From Candidatus Buchananbacteria bacterium (GTDB taxonomy: Bacteria; Patescibacteriota; Patescibacteriia; CAIXNZ01), in assembly GCA_014729025.1 (NCBI GenBank), contig WJKP01000055.1:1-40385 (forward strand): DNA of 40,385 nt, in the 5' to 3' direction. The notes below the pieces were generated by a model that was not told the DNA's origin, did not search any database, and worked only from the letters and a program-made list of their open reading frames with translations. This document shows, piece by piece, positions 28,205 to 38,067 of this stretch. How positions within the stretch are numbered: the first letter of the stretch is position 1; every line of letters starts with the position of its first letter. The position numbers were made by a program, and so were the translations under genes.

Positions 28205-29185
28205 TTAGCCTTTATAATTTATTTCTAGAATATCACAGGCACCGCAAACTTTTTTTTGATTTATTCTAAACCGTTTCAAATCCACAGAATGCCATAGTTC
28301 ATTTATCTCTTTATTTAAAGTATCACCTATTTCGCATCTTGGCAAAGCACAGCAAGGCGTGGCTTGGCCTTTCACATTAATATATAAATCAGCCAAAGTT
28401 CTCAAACAAAACTTGCCGCGACGATGCAGCCAAGGATAAACTTTTTTATAAATTTGCCGGGCGAAACCGTTAAAAGCCAAGTAAGGCAAAAAATCGACCT
28501 GTACCCTTTTATTTTTAGTATAATTTTCCAATTGTTTTACAAATATTTTTTCTTCTTGGGAGCTGGGTCTAGCAAATTGCTGAAAACGTATATCCAATCT
28601 TGAAATTTTCACCCGGTCAACGCCGATTTTCTCAGCATAATCAATAATCTTTAAAATATTATCTTCACCTTTTTGCGGATAAGTTGTTTGAAAATAAATC
28701 TGTGTTTGTTTGCCTAATTGGTTTCTTAATTGAATTAGTTTTTTAATATTAGCCAATTGGCCGGCAAGCTTATGACCGATAGTTTTATCATTTGATTCCA
28801 GTTCATCAATAGAAAAAGTAACGGCTTCAATATTCTGCTCTAATAAAAAATTTATTTTATGTTCATCAAGCAAGCTGCCATTACTGGTAAAACGAATTTT
28901 AAAGCCCTTATCTTTAGCCAATAAAACCATATCCAAAAATTGAGGATGGCACAAAGGCTCACCCCAGCCAGTTAAAATCAAATCAGAACATTGACTGGCA
29001 TCTATTCTAGCAATTATTTTTTTAAATAAATCAAAATCCATATGCTGTAAATTAACTTTCAAATCAAAACGCTGGCACATTGGACATTTAAAATTACAGA
29101 TATTAGTTATACCGATTTGTATAGTTTGAGGATAAGCCGGAGGCAAATAAAATAAGCGTCTGATAAATTGGTTTAATATATTCAT
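28205..29185 (-). CDS. radical SAM/SPASM domain protein
   Basis: ITNICNFKCPMCQRF (CxxxCxxC), LTGWGEPLCHPQF, C-terminal ATPCCALPRCEIGDTLNKEINELWHS...VCGACD. Confidence 0.93.
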   Translation of the reverse strand: MNILNQFIRRLFYLPPAYPQTIQIGITNICNFKCPMCQRFDLKVNLQHMDFDLFKKIIARIDASQCSDLILTGWGEPLCHPQFLDMVLLAKDKGFKIRFTSNGSLLDEHKINFLLEQNIEAVTFSIDELESNDKTIGHKLAGQLANIKKLIQLRNQLGKQTQIYFQTTYPQKGEDNILKIIDYAEKIGVDRVKISRLDIRFQQFARPSSQEEKIFVKQLENYTKNKRVQVDFLPYLAFNGFARQIYKKVYPWLHRRGKFCLRTLADLYINVKGQATPCCALPRCEIGDTLNKEINELWHSVDLKRFRINQKKVCGACDILEINYKG

Positions 29186-30339
29186 AATTGCTGGAAAATA
29201 TTTTTTAATTGAGCGGCTGATTTGGCCCAGTTGTATTTTTGGGCTTTTAACAAAGCCGCCTGCCCCATTTTTTGCTGTAACCCGTCATTATTAATTAATT
29301 TAGCTATTTGCTCGGCCAAATCAGCCGCATCTTTAATCTTACAAATTAAACCGGAGATCTCATTATCATAAACCTGTCTGACACCCGGTAAATCAGTGGT
29401 AATAACCGGCGTGCCGGCAGCCATTGCTTCAGTAGAAACCAAACCAAACGCTTCAGCCCGGTTAATTGACGGTAAGACATTAACCGATGATAAATTATAA
29501 ACCGCATTTAATTGCTGATCGTTTAATTTATTTAAAATAAAAACCAGTTTATCGATTTTCAAGTCAACTGTTTTATTTTTAAATTCATCAACTAAATCAC
29601 CCCGGCCAACCAAACATAATTTCAAATTATTATATTTTTCATTTAACCGAACAAAAGCATCCAGCAAATAATCAACGCCTTTAAAATAATGGGTTGACGA
29701 TAAATTACCAACATAACTAATCACTTTTTCATTCTCCTGATAATCGATTAATCTGGCTATTTCTTGCAAAGTTTCGTCATCAGCCGGTAATTTTTTAAAA
29801 ATTTCATAATTCAAACCAAAAGGCACTTCAGCAAATTTATTTTTATTTTTTTCTAAATACTTGGCAAGATTGGAATTTTGCGCATAATCAAAAGACGAAA
29901 CAATTATTTTATCAGCTAAACGCAATAAAATCGGCAGCCAAACTAAATTATAAAATTTAAAAATTAATTTACGTAAAAAATCCTGAGGCGGCATTGAATC
30001 CTGATGATAATAAACAACCAGTTTTTGGTCAGGATTAAAAAGTTTGCGCAAAATAATCGGTTCAGTCCCGCCAAAAAAAGGGTAATGAAAAAATAAAATA
30101 TCATAATTATTTAATTCTTTATATAAACCAGGCACAAAAGCGGCATTGCCGCTAGCCAATAACGGTTTAATAGCTTTTATTTTAAATTTGTCATCAGCAA
30201 ATTCCTGGTTATCATATTTAGGAAAAAAAGTTGTAAGTTCTAAACCTAAAGGCTGTAACGCCAAAGCAAAATTATAAGCCGTATTACCGATACCACCTTT
30301 ATATGGAGGAAAAGTTGAAACAATTTGAGCTATTTTCAT
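29182..30339 (-). CDS. GT4 family glycosyltransferase
   Basis: STFPPYKGGIGNTAYNFA; EAFGLVSTEAMAAGTPVITTDLPGVRQV. Confidence 0.93.
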   Translation of the reverse strand: MKIAQIVSTFPPYKGGIGNTAYNFALALQPLGLELTTFFPKYDNQEFADDKFKIKAIKPLLASGNAAFVPGLYKELNNYDILFFHYPFFGGTEPIILRKLFNPDQKLVVYYHQDSMPPQDFLRKLIFKFYNLVWLPILLRLADKIIVSSFDYAQNSNLAKYLEKNKNKFAEVPFGLNYEIFKKLPADDETLQEIARLIDYQENEKVISYVGNLSSTHYFKGVDYLLDAFVRLNEKYNNLKLCLVGRGDLVDEFKNKTVDLKIDKLVFILNKLNDQQLNAVYNLSSVNVLPSINRAEAFGLVSTEAMAAGTPVITTDLPGVRQVYDNEISGLICKIKDAADLAEQIAKLINNDGLQQKMGQAALLKAQKYNWAKSAAQLKNIFQQL

Positions 30340-30433
30340 ATGGTTACTAATTTATACCAAAGACCCGCCTTTTGGTACCAATCTAATACGAATATGCTAA
30401 TTTTGCCAATTAAGCTAGTATTTATTAGGTTCA

Positions 30434-31480
30434 TTACCAAATTATCAATTTTTTAATTATTTGCCAATATAAATTAAAAATAGGATTGGCTATTTTATCT
30501 AAAAGCCAATTATCAATCTCCTGATTGGTAATTTTACCAGTAAAATATTTAATAACCTGCTTATCTTTAACTTGGCGATACTTTTTTTTCTCTTGGCGAT
30601 GCTGAAAAATTTTCTGCCAGCTTTGAGGCTTTAAAAAATAAAGATATCCGCGTATTTTTTCTTGCCAAAACCCTGATTTTAAAGAAAATAAAAATAAACC
30701 CAATTCCATAACCAGACAAGCCGGTGTTATTAATAAAATACTCAACCATTTATAATTTTCCAAAATACAAATATAACGATTGCGTTCCATATAATAATAT
30801 TTTTTGACTGATCTTGAAAATTCGTATTTATGATAAACAACAGATTCCGGCACTACCATTATTTTATAACCGGCCATTCTCATCCGCCAGCCCAGATCCA
30901 AATCCTCATGGTACATGAAAAAATCAGGATCAAACAAGCCGATTTGTTTTAAAACTTCACTTTTCATCAATAAAGCAGCGCCAGAAGCATAAGCTATTTC
31001 AAAAGATTGTAAATCACCGCTCAACGGTTGATTTGCGCCCAAAGAATAACCAAACCCCAAATAATGGATCGCATTACCCAAAGAATTAACTTTATCAGTC
31101 TGCGGATGCAGCATTAAACGCGGCTGGACAGCTGCTATTTTTTCATCTGCTTCAGCGACTTTAATTATTTTTGATAAAAAATCAGGCTGGGAAATCGTAT
31201 CTTGATTAATCAATAAAATATAATCAAAGTCCCGCTGTAAAGCTTTGGCCATGGCCACATTATTACCTTGCGCAAAACCTAAATTCTGCTGATTAACTAT
31301 TATTTCAACTTGCGGAAAATTATTTTTAACAAATTCAACGGAATTATCACTGGAAGCATTATCAACCAAAATAATCTTATACAATTCCTGCGGATAATCC
31401 AAACTTAAAAGACTGCTCAAACAATCATGTAAATATTCCTGGCCATTATAATTAACTATAATAATTGCGACTTTAGGCAT
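30434..31480 (-). CDS. GT2 family glycosyltransferase
   Basis: AIIIVNYNGQEYLHDCLSSLL; ILVDNASSDNSVEFV; DPDFFMYHEDLDLGWRMRMAGYKI. Confidence 0.95.
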   Translation of the reverse strand: MPKVAIIIVNYNGQEYLHDCLSSLLSLDYPQELYKIILVDNASSDNSVEFVKNNFPQVEIIVNQQNLGFAQGNNVAMAKALQRDFDYILLINQDTISQPDFLSKIIKVAEADEKIAAVQPRLMLHPQTDKVNSLGNAIHYLGFGYSLGANQPLSGDLQSFEIAYASGAALLMKSEVLKQIGLFDPDFFMYHEDLDLGWRMRMAGYKIMVVPESVVYHKYEFSRSVKKYYYMERNRYICILENYKWLSILLITPACLVMELGLFLFSLKSGFWQEKIRGYLYFLKPQSWQKIFQHRQEKKKYRQVKDKQVIKYFTGKITNQEIDNWLLDKIANPIFNLYWQIIKKLIIW

Positions 31481-31552
31481 AAGTTTTTTTAAGTTTTAAA
31501 AGAGCAGAGAGACCCCTGCCCTTTTATTGCCGAATATTTAAAAATATAATAA

Positions 31553-32584
31553 TTAATCTTTAACGTTTTTTACAGAAGCCCAATTAATCATAACTTTATT
31601 AGCTTTGGCATATTCAATGGTTATTTCCAAGCCTTTTTCCAAAGTAACTATGGGGAACCACTCGATTTTTTGTTTAGCTAAACTAATATCAGGCACGCCT
31701 AAGTTTGACATGAACAGCAATGGATCAGCATAAGTAATTTCTGATTTTGAGCCGGTCATTGCAATAATTTTTTTAGCTATATCAGCTATCTTATGCTTTT
31801 TGGGGTTGCCTATATTAAGCGGGCCGGCCTCGGTTGAAGCCATTATCTTCATAGTAGCATCAATCACATCATTAATATAACAAAGTGTTGTAGTTAACTC
31901 TTGATCGCCGTAAATAATTAAGGGTTTATCATCCAAAGCCGCCACAATAAAATCAGGTATCATATGACCGATAAATAAAGGCATGCGCGGGCCATAAGTG
32001 GTAAATACTCTGATAATCTTGGCGTCAATATTATAAAATTCACGATAAGTAAAAACCAAAGTTTCAGCAAAACTCTTGCCCTCATCATAACAAGCCCGCG
32101 GAGTCAAAGGACTTTTGGGAAAATATTCGTTTTCTTTAACCATGTCTTTATCTTCCGGTACATCACCATAAACCACTGCTGAAGAATAATGTAATAATTT
32201 GGCTTTATATTTAACAGCTAAATCCAAAGCTCTGATTGTGCCCAAACTGTTTGTCTGGGCAGTAATTATTGAATTTTGTTTGAAATTTTTAGGCGACGTC
32301 GGGCAAGCTAAATTATAAATTTCCTGAATACCTTGAAATTTAACTTGAAAACGCTCTAATTCAGAATAACGTTCCAGATCATAAAGATTATTAACATCTT
32401 CATTAATAAAAATAAAATTTTCATTTTGCAATAAATGATCAATATTGGCCCGATCGCCGGTAATAAAATTATCAACACAAATAACTTTATTATCAACAAC
32501 CAATTTATCACAAAGATGAGACCCGATAAAGCCTGCTCCCCCTAAAACTAAAACATTTTTTTTCTCAAAAACAGCTTGTGGCAT
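31553..32584 (-). CDS. NAD-dependent epimerase/dehydratase, UDP-glucuronate decarboxylase (UXS)-like
   Basis: VLVLGGAGFIGSHLCDKL; CPTSPKNFK; TPRACYDEGKSFAETL; RVFTTYGPRM. Confidence 0.88.
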   Translation of the reverse strand: MPQAVFEKKNVLVLGGAGFIGSHLCDKLVVDNKVICVDNFITGDRANIDHLLQNENFIFINEDVNNLYDLERYSELERFQVKFQGIQEIYNLACPTSPKNFKQNSIITAQTNSLGTIRALDLAVKYKAKLLHYSSAVVYGDVPEDKDMVKENEYFPKSPLTPRACYDEGKSFAETLVFTYREFYNIDAKIIRVFTTYGPRMPLFIGHMIPDFIVAALDDKPLIIYGDQELTTTLCYINDVIDATMKIMASTEAGPLNIGNPKKHKIADIAKKIIAMTGSKSEITYADPLLFMSNLGVPDISLAKQKIEWFPIVTLEKGLEITIEYAKANKVMINWASVKNVKD

Positions 32585-32712
32585 ATTTATTTGAAATTAG
32601 TAATTAAGAATAATTATTTTAACTTATTTTAACTTATTAAATTGCCAATCAATAATCTCCTTATTCAGTATTTTAACAAAATCTTCTTGAAAAATAAAGG
32701 TTTTGGCTAAGT

Positions 32713-33132
32713 TTATTTTAAAATCGGTTTTTTGAATGTCCAATAACGATTGGCCAAAAAATTCCAAAAAAGTCCGACCATTATGGCAATTACTTTGGCT
32801 AAAAGATCATAAATTTGCAAATATTGTACTAAAGTAAATACAATTGAATTATTTAAAACAAAATAAACCGCATTAACACCGACAAATTTTAAATATTGGG
32901 TTTTTACATTCTTGGCTTTATCTCTAAAAGTCCAATGTTTATTAAAAATAAAACTGGCTGTCATGGCAATCCCTACTGATAATAAATTAGCGTATAAAAA
33001 ATAAACTCCCAGGACACGGCTAAATAATAAGTAAAAAATATAATCAAGCGCAGTATTACCCAGGCCGACCAGACAAAATTTTACAAACTGCCGACAAATT
33101 TCTTTTTTTAAAATTAGCTTGATTAACCACAT
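32713..33132 (-). CDS. GtrA family membrane protein
   Basis: ICRQFVKFCLVGLGNTALDYIFYLLF; SFIFNKHWTFRD; NFLANRYWTFK. Confidence 0.93.
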   Translation of the reverse strand: MWLIKLILKKEICRQFVKFCLVGLGNTALDYIFYLLFSRVLGVYFLYANLLSVGIAMTASFIFNKHWTFRDKAKNVKTQYLKFVGVNAVYFVLNNSIVFTLVQYLQIYDLLAKVIAIMVGLFWNFLANRYWTFKKPILK

Positions 33133-33141
33133 TTAAGCCAG

Positions 33142-34728
33142 TTAATTAGTAAATAAACCTTTATTTTGATCAATAGCAACAACCGTGTTTTTTTCTAAAA
33201 AAGGATCAAAGTCTTCCAATTCTTCAATTGGCTGACCGATTTGATAATTAACAAAAAAAGCCGCTGAAATATCAATAACCTGAGACTGCCAATTACTGCC
33301 ATATAACCCACTGGCCAGTTCTTCATTTTTAACCCAGCGCAAAACACTGCCTTGACTAACAGCATAAACCTTGGCATCTGACTGGATTTTAATTAAACGA
33401 GTACCGGGCCGAACAGTAACATTGCCGGACAAAGTTATTTGTGATAATTCATTAGCATTTATTTTTATAATCTTATTAAAATCATCATACCAGCTAAAAT
33501 AAGTGGCTGAGTCAGGAAAAACATAACGTTTACCGTTAATGGCCTGATAATAAATCGTTGATGAACCAGGCGTCTGGATTAAACGGGTCTCACCCGAATA
33601 TGACAATAAACTTTGCCAAACTTTAACCGGATTAACCAAGCCGTTACCCAATTTACCGATAAAACCAGGATTAACATCATCAATATTGTCAGTATTGTTT
33701 AAAATCAAATCAGTAATTTGTTGATTATTTAAGCTTGGTTCATAAGATTTTATCACCGCAGCCAATCCTGAAATAAGCGGTGCTGCCAACGAAGTGCCGG
33801 AAAAACCACTGCCATAATAATCTTGTAATTTAGGGACATCTGAATCATGAAACAACGTACCCCAAAAATTATCACCCGGGGCTATTATGTCCACACAGCT
33901 TGAACCGTAATTGGAATAACCGGCCAGTTTATTGTCTTTATCACTGGCACCGACACCAATTATAATATTTTTATTATCAAAACCTTGATGACAAACCGGG
34001 TACATTTTTTCAATATCCAAATCAACAACTTCACCCAAAAAATCCTCATTACCAGCTGCTACCACAATTACAAGACCGGCCTGATAAGCTTCATTTAAAG
34101 CAAATTCCAAGGCCTGATCATAAGAATCACCAACAAAACTTAAATTAATAATATCTGCCTGATTATCAATCGCATAATTAATCGCCTGAATAACATCTAA
34201 AGTATTACCGGAACCGTTTTGGCTCAAAACCCTTAACGGCATTATTTTAGTTTGCCAGCCCATACCGGTCCCGCCAATACCGTTATTGCCAACAGCAGCT
34301 GCGACTCCGGCAATAAAAGTACCATGCACAATCGCTTCTTCAATGCAAGTTTGGCGTTTGAAACAATTAGGATCATATTTGGGCCGAGGATCATTATTTT
34401 CTTCTATAAAATCCCAGCCATTAATATCGTCAATATACCCGTTTTGGTCATTATCAATGCCGTCACCTAAAATTTCATCATTATTAACCCAGACATTGTC
34501 ATGCAAATCAGGATGATCAGGGTCAATGCCTGAATCAATCATGGCAATTACCACATTTTTACTGCCGGTTTCCTCGGCCCAGACTTGAGGCATGTTTAAT
34601 TTATCCAAATACCATTGTTTATCATAACCGGGATCATTTGGCATTAATTCAGCTGCCATAACAAAATTACCTGTTAAAAACAGGCTTAAAATTAAAAAAA
34701 AGACGATTATTTTTTTGTTTAATTTCAT
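33142..34728 (-). CDS. secreted S8 (subtilisin-like) serine protease with the C-terminal shared domain
   Basis: Catalytic triad motifs VIAMIDSGIDPDHPDL, HGTFIAGVAA, GTSLAAPLISG; C-terminal YYQAINGKRYVFP domain. Confidence 0.95.
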   Translation of the reverse strand: MKLNKKIIVFFLILSLFLTGNFVMAAELMPNDPGYDKQWYLDKLNMPQVWAEETGSKNVVIAMIDSGIDPDHPDLHDNVWVNNDEILGDGIDNDQNGYIDDINGWDFIEENNDPRPKYDPNCFKRQTCIEEAIVHGTFIAGVAAAVGNNGIGGTGMGWQTKIMPLRVLSQNGSGNTLDVIQAINYAIDNQADIINLSFVGDSYDQALEFALNEAYQAGLVIVVAAGNEDFLGEVVDLDIEKMYPVCHQGFDNKNIIIGVGASDKDNKLAGYSNYGSSCVDIIAPGDNFWGTLFHDSDVPKLQDYYGSGFSGTSLAAPLISGLAAVIKSYEPSLNNQQITDLILNNTDNIDDVNPGFIGKLGNGLVNPVKVWQSLLSYSGETRLIQTPGSSTIYYQAINGKRYVFPDSATYFSWYDDFNKIIKINANELSQITLSGNVTVRPGTRLIKIQSDAKVYAVSQGSVLRWVKNEELASGLYGSNWQSQVIDISAAFFVNYQIGQPIEELEDFDPFLEKNTVVAIDQNKGLFTN

Positions 34729-34778
34729 TTTTTTAAAAATTTAAAATATCAACCCTGAAAATGCCAAGATCAGCTAAT

Positions 34779-34858
34779 GCCCTCGCTTGTCACGGGTAGC
34801 ATGGAGCCCCTGCGCCATGCCTTCGCTTGTCACGGGTAGCATGGAGCCCCTGCTCCAT
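34779..34858. repeat. 40-bp direct tandem repeat, 2 copies
   Basis: gccctcgcttgtcacgggtagcatggagcccctgcgccat then gccttcgcttgtcacgggtagcatggagcccctgctccat (2 differences). Confidence 0.9.
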
Positions 34859-34898
34859 GTCGGGCAATTGCGCCAAGAGCAGAGACTCTTGGCTACCC
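34834..34898. repeat. REP/BIME-like pair of inverted hairpins with GGGTA(G) feet
   Basis: Plus strand GGGTAG CATGGAGC ccct GCTCCATG; minus strand GGGTA GCCAAGAG tctctg CTCTTGGC. Confidence 0.65.
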
Positions 34899-35184
34899 CT
34901 TTTTTTATAATAATCAATAATATTACGAGCTGAATAAGACTTTATATTTTGAACCACTCTTGAAATTGTCAAATCCGGATACTTTTCCAAATCAAAATAA
35001 ATTAAAAAATGCACATGATCAGGCATCAGACAATAACCGTAAATTTTCAATGCCCATTTTTCTCTATAAAAATCCAAATTGGCTAAAAATAATTGGCAAC
35101 ACTTTTCATCTTTAAAATAAGCCTTATTATTAAATGTCCGAAATGTCACAAAATGAATATCACCCGGCTGATTAAATCTTTGCA

Positions 35185-36825
35185 TTATAATAACCCTTTA
35201 TCCTGATTAATGGTCTTGATTTGTTCAATTAATTGCCCGGGGTTATAATCCTCGGAATTTTTAATCTCACCTGCCAACTCATAATCAGTAAAAAAAACAT
35301 CAGGCACATCTTTGATTTTTTGCTGCCAATTATTACCGTAAACTGAATTAGCTATATTTTCCGAAGTAATCCATTTTAATTGCCCGTCTTGGTCAACAGC
35401 ATAAACTTTGGGCTCGGTTGTTATTTTAACCAAATAAACACCCGGTTTATAAGTAACATTACCACCGATCGGAATCAAAGCCAATTGCTGGTCAGTTATT
35501 TTTTTTACCTGGGAAAAATCATCATACCAGCTTAAATAAACGCCTTGGCTGGGAAAAACATAACGTTTACCGTCAGCGCCATAATAATAAACAGCCTGGG
35601 TACTGGCTTTAATTAAATCACCATAATCAATATCAGTATCTGCTAAACCAGGTTCAACTACTTTAATTACTGCTTGCCCCAAAATTGTCTGATCAATTGA
35701 AAATTTAATATTATGCAAACCAGGCTGCACCGAATAAACGTCAAATTCAATTTCACCGTTTTTATCTGATAAATTATTAGGTAAATTAACAAAAAGACCG
35801 GGATCAGCCGTATAATCAACAGACCAATTAGCAATCGGCTGATTGCCAGTATCACGTAATTTAATAATGCCCATTGCCGGATCCAACCCGCTATTAGTAA
35901 TGGTCGTATTATTCATGACAATATCGGAATTATCAGGTGAAAATTCTTGATTTACAACATTAACAGTAATCGGCGCGGTTTGACTAAAATTACCCCAATC
36001 ATCATAAGCCTGCAAACTAAGGGTGTATTCTCCGTCTTTTATATTTTGCCAATCATAAGTCCATTGATACGGCAAAACATTATAATTGGTAATAGCTAAA
36101 AGCTGGTCATTGATTTTTATGGCAAAAGCTTTCAAACCATGATTACCCTGATCACGAGCCAAACCTTTAATTAAAAAATGATCATTATTAATAAAATCAT
36201 TATCAGTTAAATTAATTATAACCAATTTAGGCCCTGTTTCATCATAAGCGACATTGGAAACAACCTGATTACTGTTATTTGTTAAATTTTTATCAGTTGG
36301 CCCGTTATTGCCTGAATCAAGAAAAATCCCAAAATCACCAACATCAAAACTGTTATTATTGTTTACATCAAGCAAAGCCGGTATTTGCATTTGAATAGTA
36401 CCGGTTTCTTCAATCAAACTATAAGTTTCAATAGACACATAAAAATGTAAACTATCGTCAATTGATTCGCTTAAATTATCAATATACCAGGATTTAAAAC
36501 CCGAAGAATAATCAAAATCACCAACAACTCTATCAATACCCATGCCCTGAAACCCTAAAGGCCCGTCATCAACCCATAACGTCATATATTTAATATGATT
36601 AAAATTACCGGCTGAACCACGGTTACGCAAAGAAATCGCCCGCACAACATCAGGTTCAAGGCTAATTAAAGTAAAATCCAAAACTAAATCATCAAAAGTC
36701 CCGGCTAAAAAAGTATCATAAGGCGCATGTAAATTAACAATAGCATTAGACTCAAAAGCCAAGGTATTATTGGGTAATAAAACCAAAACTAAACTTATAA
36801 CAATAAAATAAATTAATTTTTTCAT
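35185..36825 (-). CDS. secreted protein with the C-terminal shared domain
   Basis: Signal peptide MKKLIYFIVISLVLVLLPNNTLA; C-terminal AVYYYGADGKRYVFP...NQDKGLL. Confidence 0.9.
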   Translation of the reverse strand: MKKLIYFIVISLVLVLLPNNTLAFESNAIVNLHAPYDTFLAGTFDDLVLDFTLISLEPDVVRAISLRNRGSAGNFNHIKYMTLWVDDGPLGFQGMGIDRVVGDFDYSSGFKSWYIDNLSESIDDSLHFYVSIETYSLIEETGTIQMQIPALLDVNNNNSFDVGDFGIFLDSGNNGPTDKNLTNNSNQVVSNVAYDETGPKLVIINLTDNDFINNDHFLIKGLARDQGNHGLKAFAIKINDQLLAITNYNVLPYQWTYDWQNIKDGEYTLSLQAYDDWGNFSQTAPITVNVVNQEFSPDNSDIVMNNTTITNSGLDPAMGIIKLRDTGNQPIANWSVDYTADPGLFVNLPNNLSDKNGEIEFDVYSVQPGLHNIKFSIDQTILGQAVIKVVEPGLADTDIDYGDLIKASTQAVYYYGADGKRYVFPSQGVYLSWYDDFSQVKKITDQQLALIPIGGNVTYKPGVYLVKITTEPKVYAVDQDGQLKWITSENIANSVYGNNWQQKIKDVPDVFFTDYELAGEIKNSEDYNPGQLIEQIKTINQDKGLL

Positions 36826-36831
36826 AATTTA

Positions 36832-37220
36832 ATTAATATCAATTTTAAAAACACGATGATCAGCTAATTTCCGCCACAGGCAGACAGGCAGCCTCTGGCT
36901 GACATAATTGCGCCAAGAACAATATTTATACTGCGAAATATCAGTGGTTAAGCCGTGTTTAACGGGATTATCATGAATATATTTTAATTTTTCCTCAAAT
37001 TTTTTATCAGAATAAACATTAAAATCATAAAACCCAGCCTGCCAAATTTTCAGACAATCACGTGTTGACAGATAATTAAAGCCTTTCTCCCTACGGGTAA
37101 ACAAGGCTTTTATGCCTTGTCTAAAAAATTTTTCCTGCCGAAGCATAAAAGCTTCGGTTGCCATGTTTAGTTATCAGATATTTTGAAATCAATGAATATC
37201 ACCTGATTAAATTTAGGCAT
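36832..37220 (-). pseudogene. second degraded RAYT/Y1_Tnp-like copy: C-terminal half kept
   Basis: IWQAGFYDFNVYSDKKFEEKLKYIHDNPVKHGL is typical of the family C-terminus; upstream ATGCCTAAATTTAATCAG..GTGATATTCATT aligns with the start of the other copy but is frameshifted. Confidence 0.7.
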
Positions 37221-37222
37221 CT

Positions 37223-37846
37223 TTAATCTTTGGGAATCTGATTATATTGACTCAAATATTCATTTAAACGTTGCTGGTATTGATTTTTGTTTTCCTGATC
37301 AAATTCCAAGGAACGGTTAATTTGCTCAATAAAAGCTTGATTCGGTTCCAATAATTTATCCTGATACAAGGTTAATAATTCTTTATAAGCCAAAGTGTAC
37401 AAAGGAAAAACTTCCAAAATCTCATAATAATGTTTTTCAGCTTCTTTAAACTGACCTTGATCGGTTCTGACCCGCGCTAAACCCAAAATAATTTCCGGAT
37501 CATAAGGATCAACATTCAAATGCTGGGAAAAGGCAGTAATAGCCTGTTCATATGCGCCCAAATCACGATAAATATAACCCAAATTCAATAAAGAAGTCCG
37601 GTCAAACGGTTCTTCCTTTAAAGTATCAATAGCTTGCTCATATAACGCAAATTTATCATCTGGCAAATCCTCAGCAGTTAATTTCATATACTGCATACCT
37701 TCCACTGTTTCATAATCAGGCGCTGTTGGTTGGCTTGGCTGGTAATAAACAAAAATCAAAACACCTAAAATAAGAATAATAACTACTCCCCCAATTAAAT
37801 AAACCAAATTTTGCTGATTTTTCATATTTTCTGACAACTTTTTCAT
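37223..37846 (-). CDS. membrane-anchored TPR protein
   Basis: N-terminal TM; SLLNLGYIYRDLGAYEQAITAFSQHLNVDPYDPEIILGLARVRTDQGQFKEAEKHYYEILEVFP. Confidence 0.88.
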   Translation of the reverse strand: MKKLSENMKNQQNLVYLIGGVVIILILGVLIFVYYQPSQPTAPDYETVEGMQYMKLTAEDLPDDKFALYEQAIDTLKEEPFDRTSLLNLGYIYRDLGAYEQAITAFSQHLNVDPYDPEIILGLARVRTDQGQFKEAEKHYYEILEVFPLYTLAYKELLTLYQDKLLEPNQAFIEQINRSLEFDQENKNQYQQRLNEYLSQYNQIPKD

Positions 37847-37953
37847 AAAAATACAATAATTTAATAATTAAGGATTTCTTTATTAATTTTAACTTAAAAT
37901 CAGGATAAATTCAACCAGCTTTAAAATCCATAAATTAATCATTTTAAATCAAA

Positions 37954-37976
37954 GAGCAGGTTTTAAACCTGCCCCT
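37954..37976. repeat. hairpin repeat GAGCAGGTTTTAAACCTGCCCC
   Basis: GCAGGTTT/AAACCTGC stem; related to 31501..31525 and 40314..40336. Confidence 0.5.
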
Positions 37977-38023
37977 ATAAATTTATGACTTCCAAATAAC
38001 AATAATAATCTATTCATACAAAA

Positions 38024-38046
38024 AAAGAAGCCTAATTAGCTTCTTT
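38024..38046 (-). terminator. rho-independent terminator for the 38193->38068 ORF
   Basis: Minus strand AAAGAAGC taattag GCTTCTTT followed by T-run. Confidence 0.8.
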
Positions 38047-38067
38047 ATATAAATGCCCTATAAAAAA

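Larger units (their letters stand above)
34745..35185 (-). pseudogene. degraded REP-associated tyrosine transposase (RAYT/Y1_Tnp-like): N-terminal half kept, middle lost
   Basis: MQRFNQPGDIHFVTFRTF...YGYCLMPDHVHFLI; downstream DNA (CTCTTGGCGCAATTG ... TTAGCTGAT) resembles the 3' end of the second copy. Confidence 0.75.

Noticed and set aside
30567-30749. ORF 30567..30749 (-)
   Set aside because: Overlaps the clear GT2 gene in another frame.
33195-34516. ORFs 33195..33377 (-), 34252..34470 (+) and 34286..34516 (+)
   Set aside because: Shadow frames of the S8 protease gene.
34779-34858. Possible CRISPR from direct 40-bp repeats
   Set aside because: Only two contiguous units without spacers; no cas genes.
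35667-35855. ORF 35667..35855 (-)
   Set aside because: Alternative frame within the 546-aa secreted protein gene.
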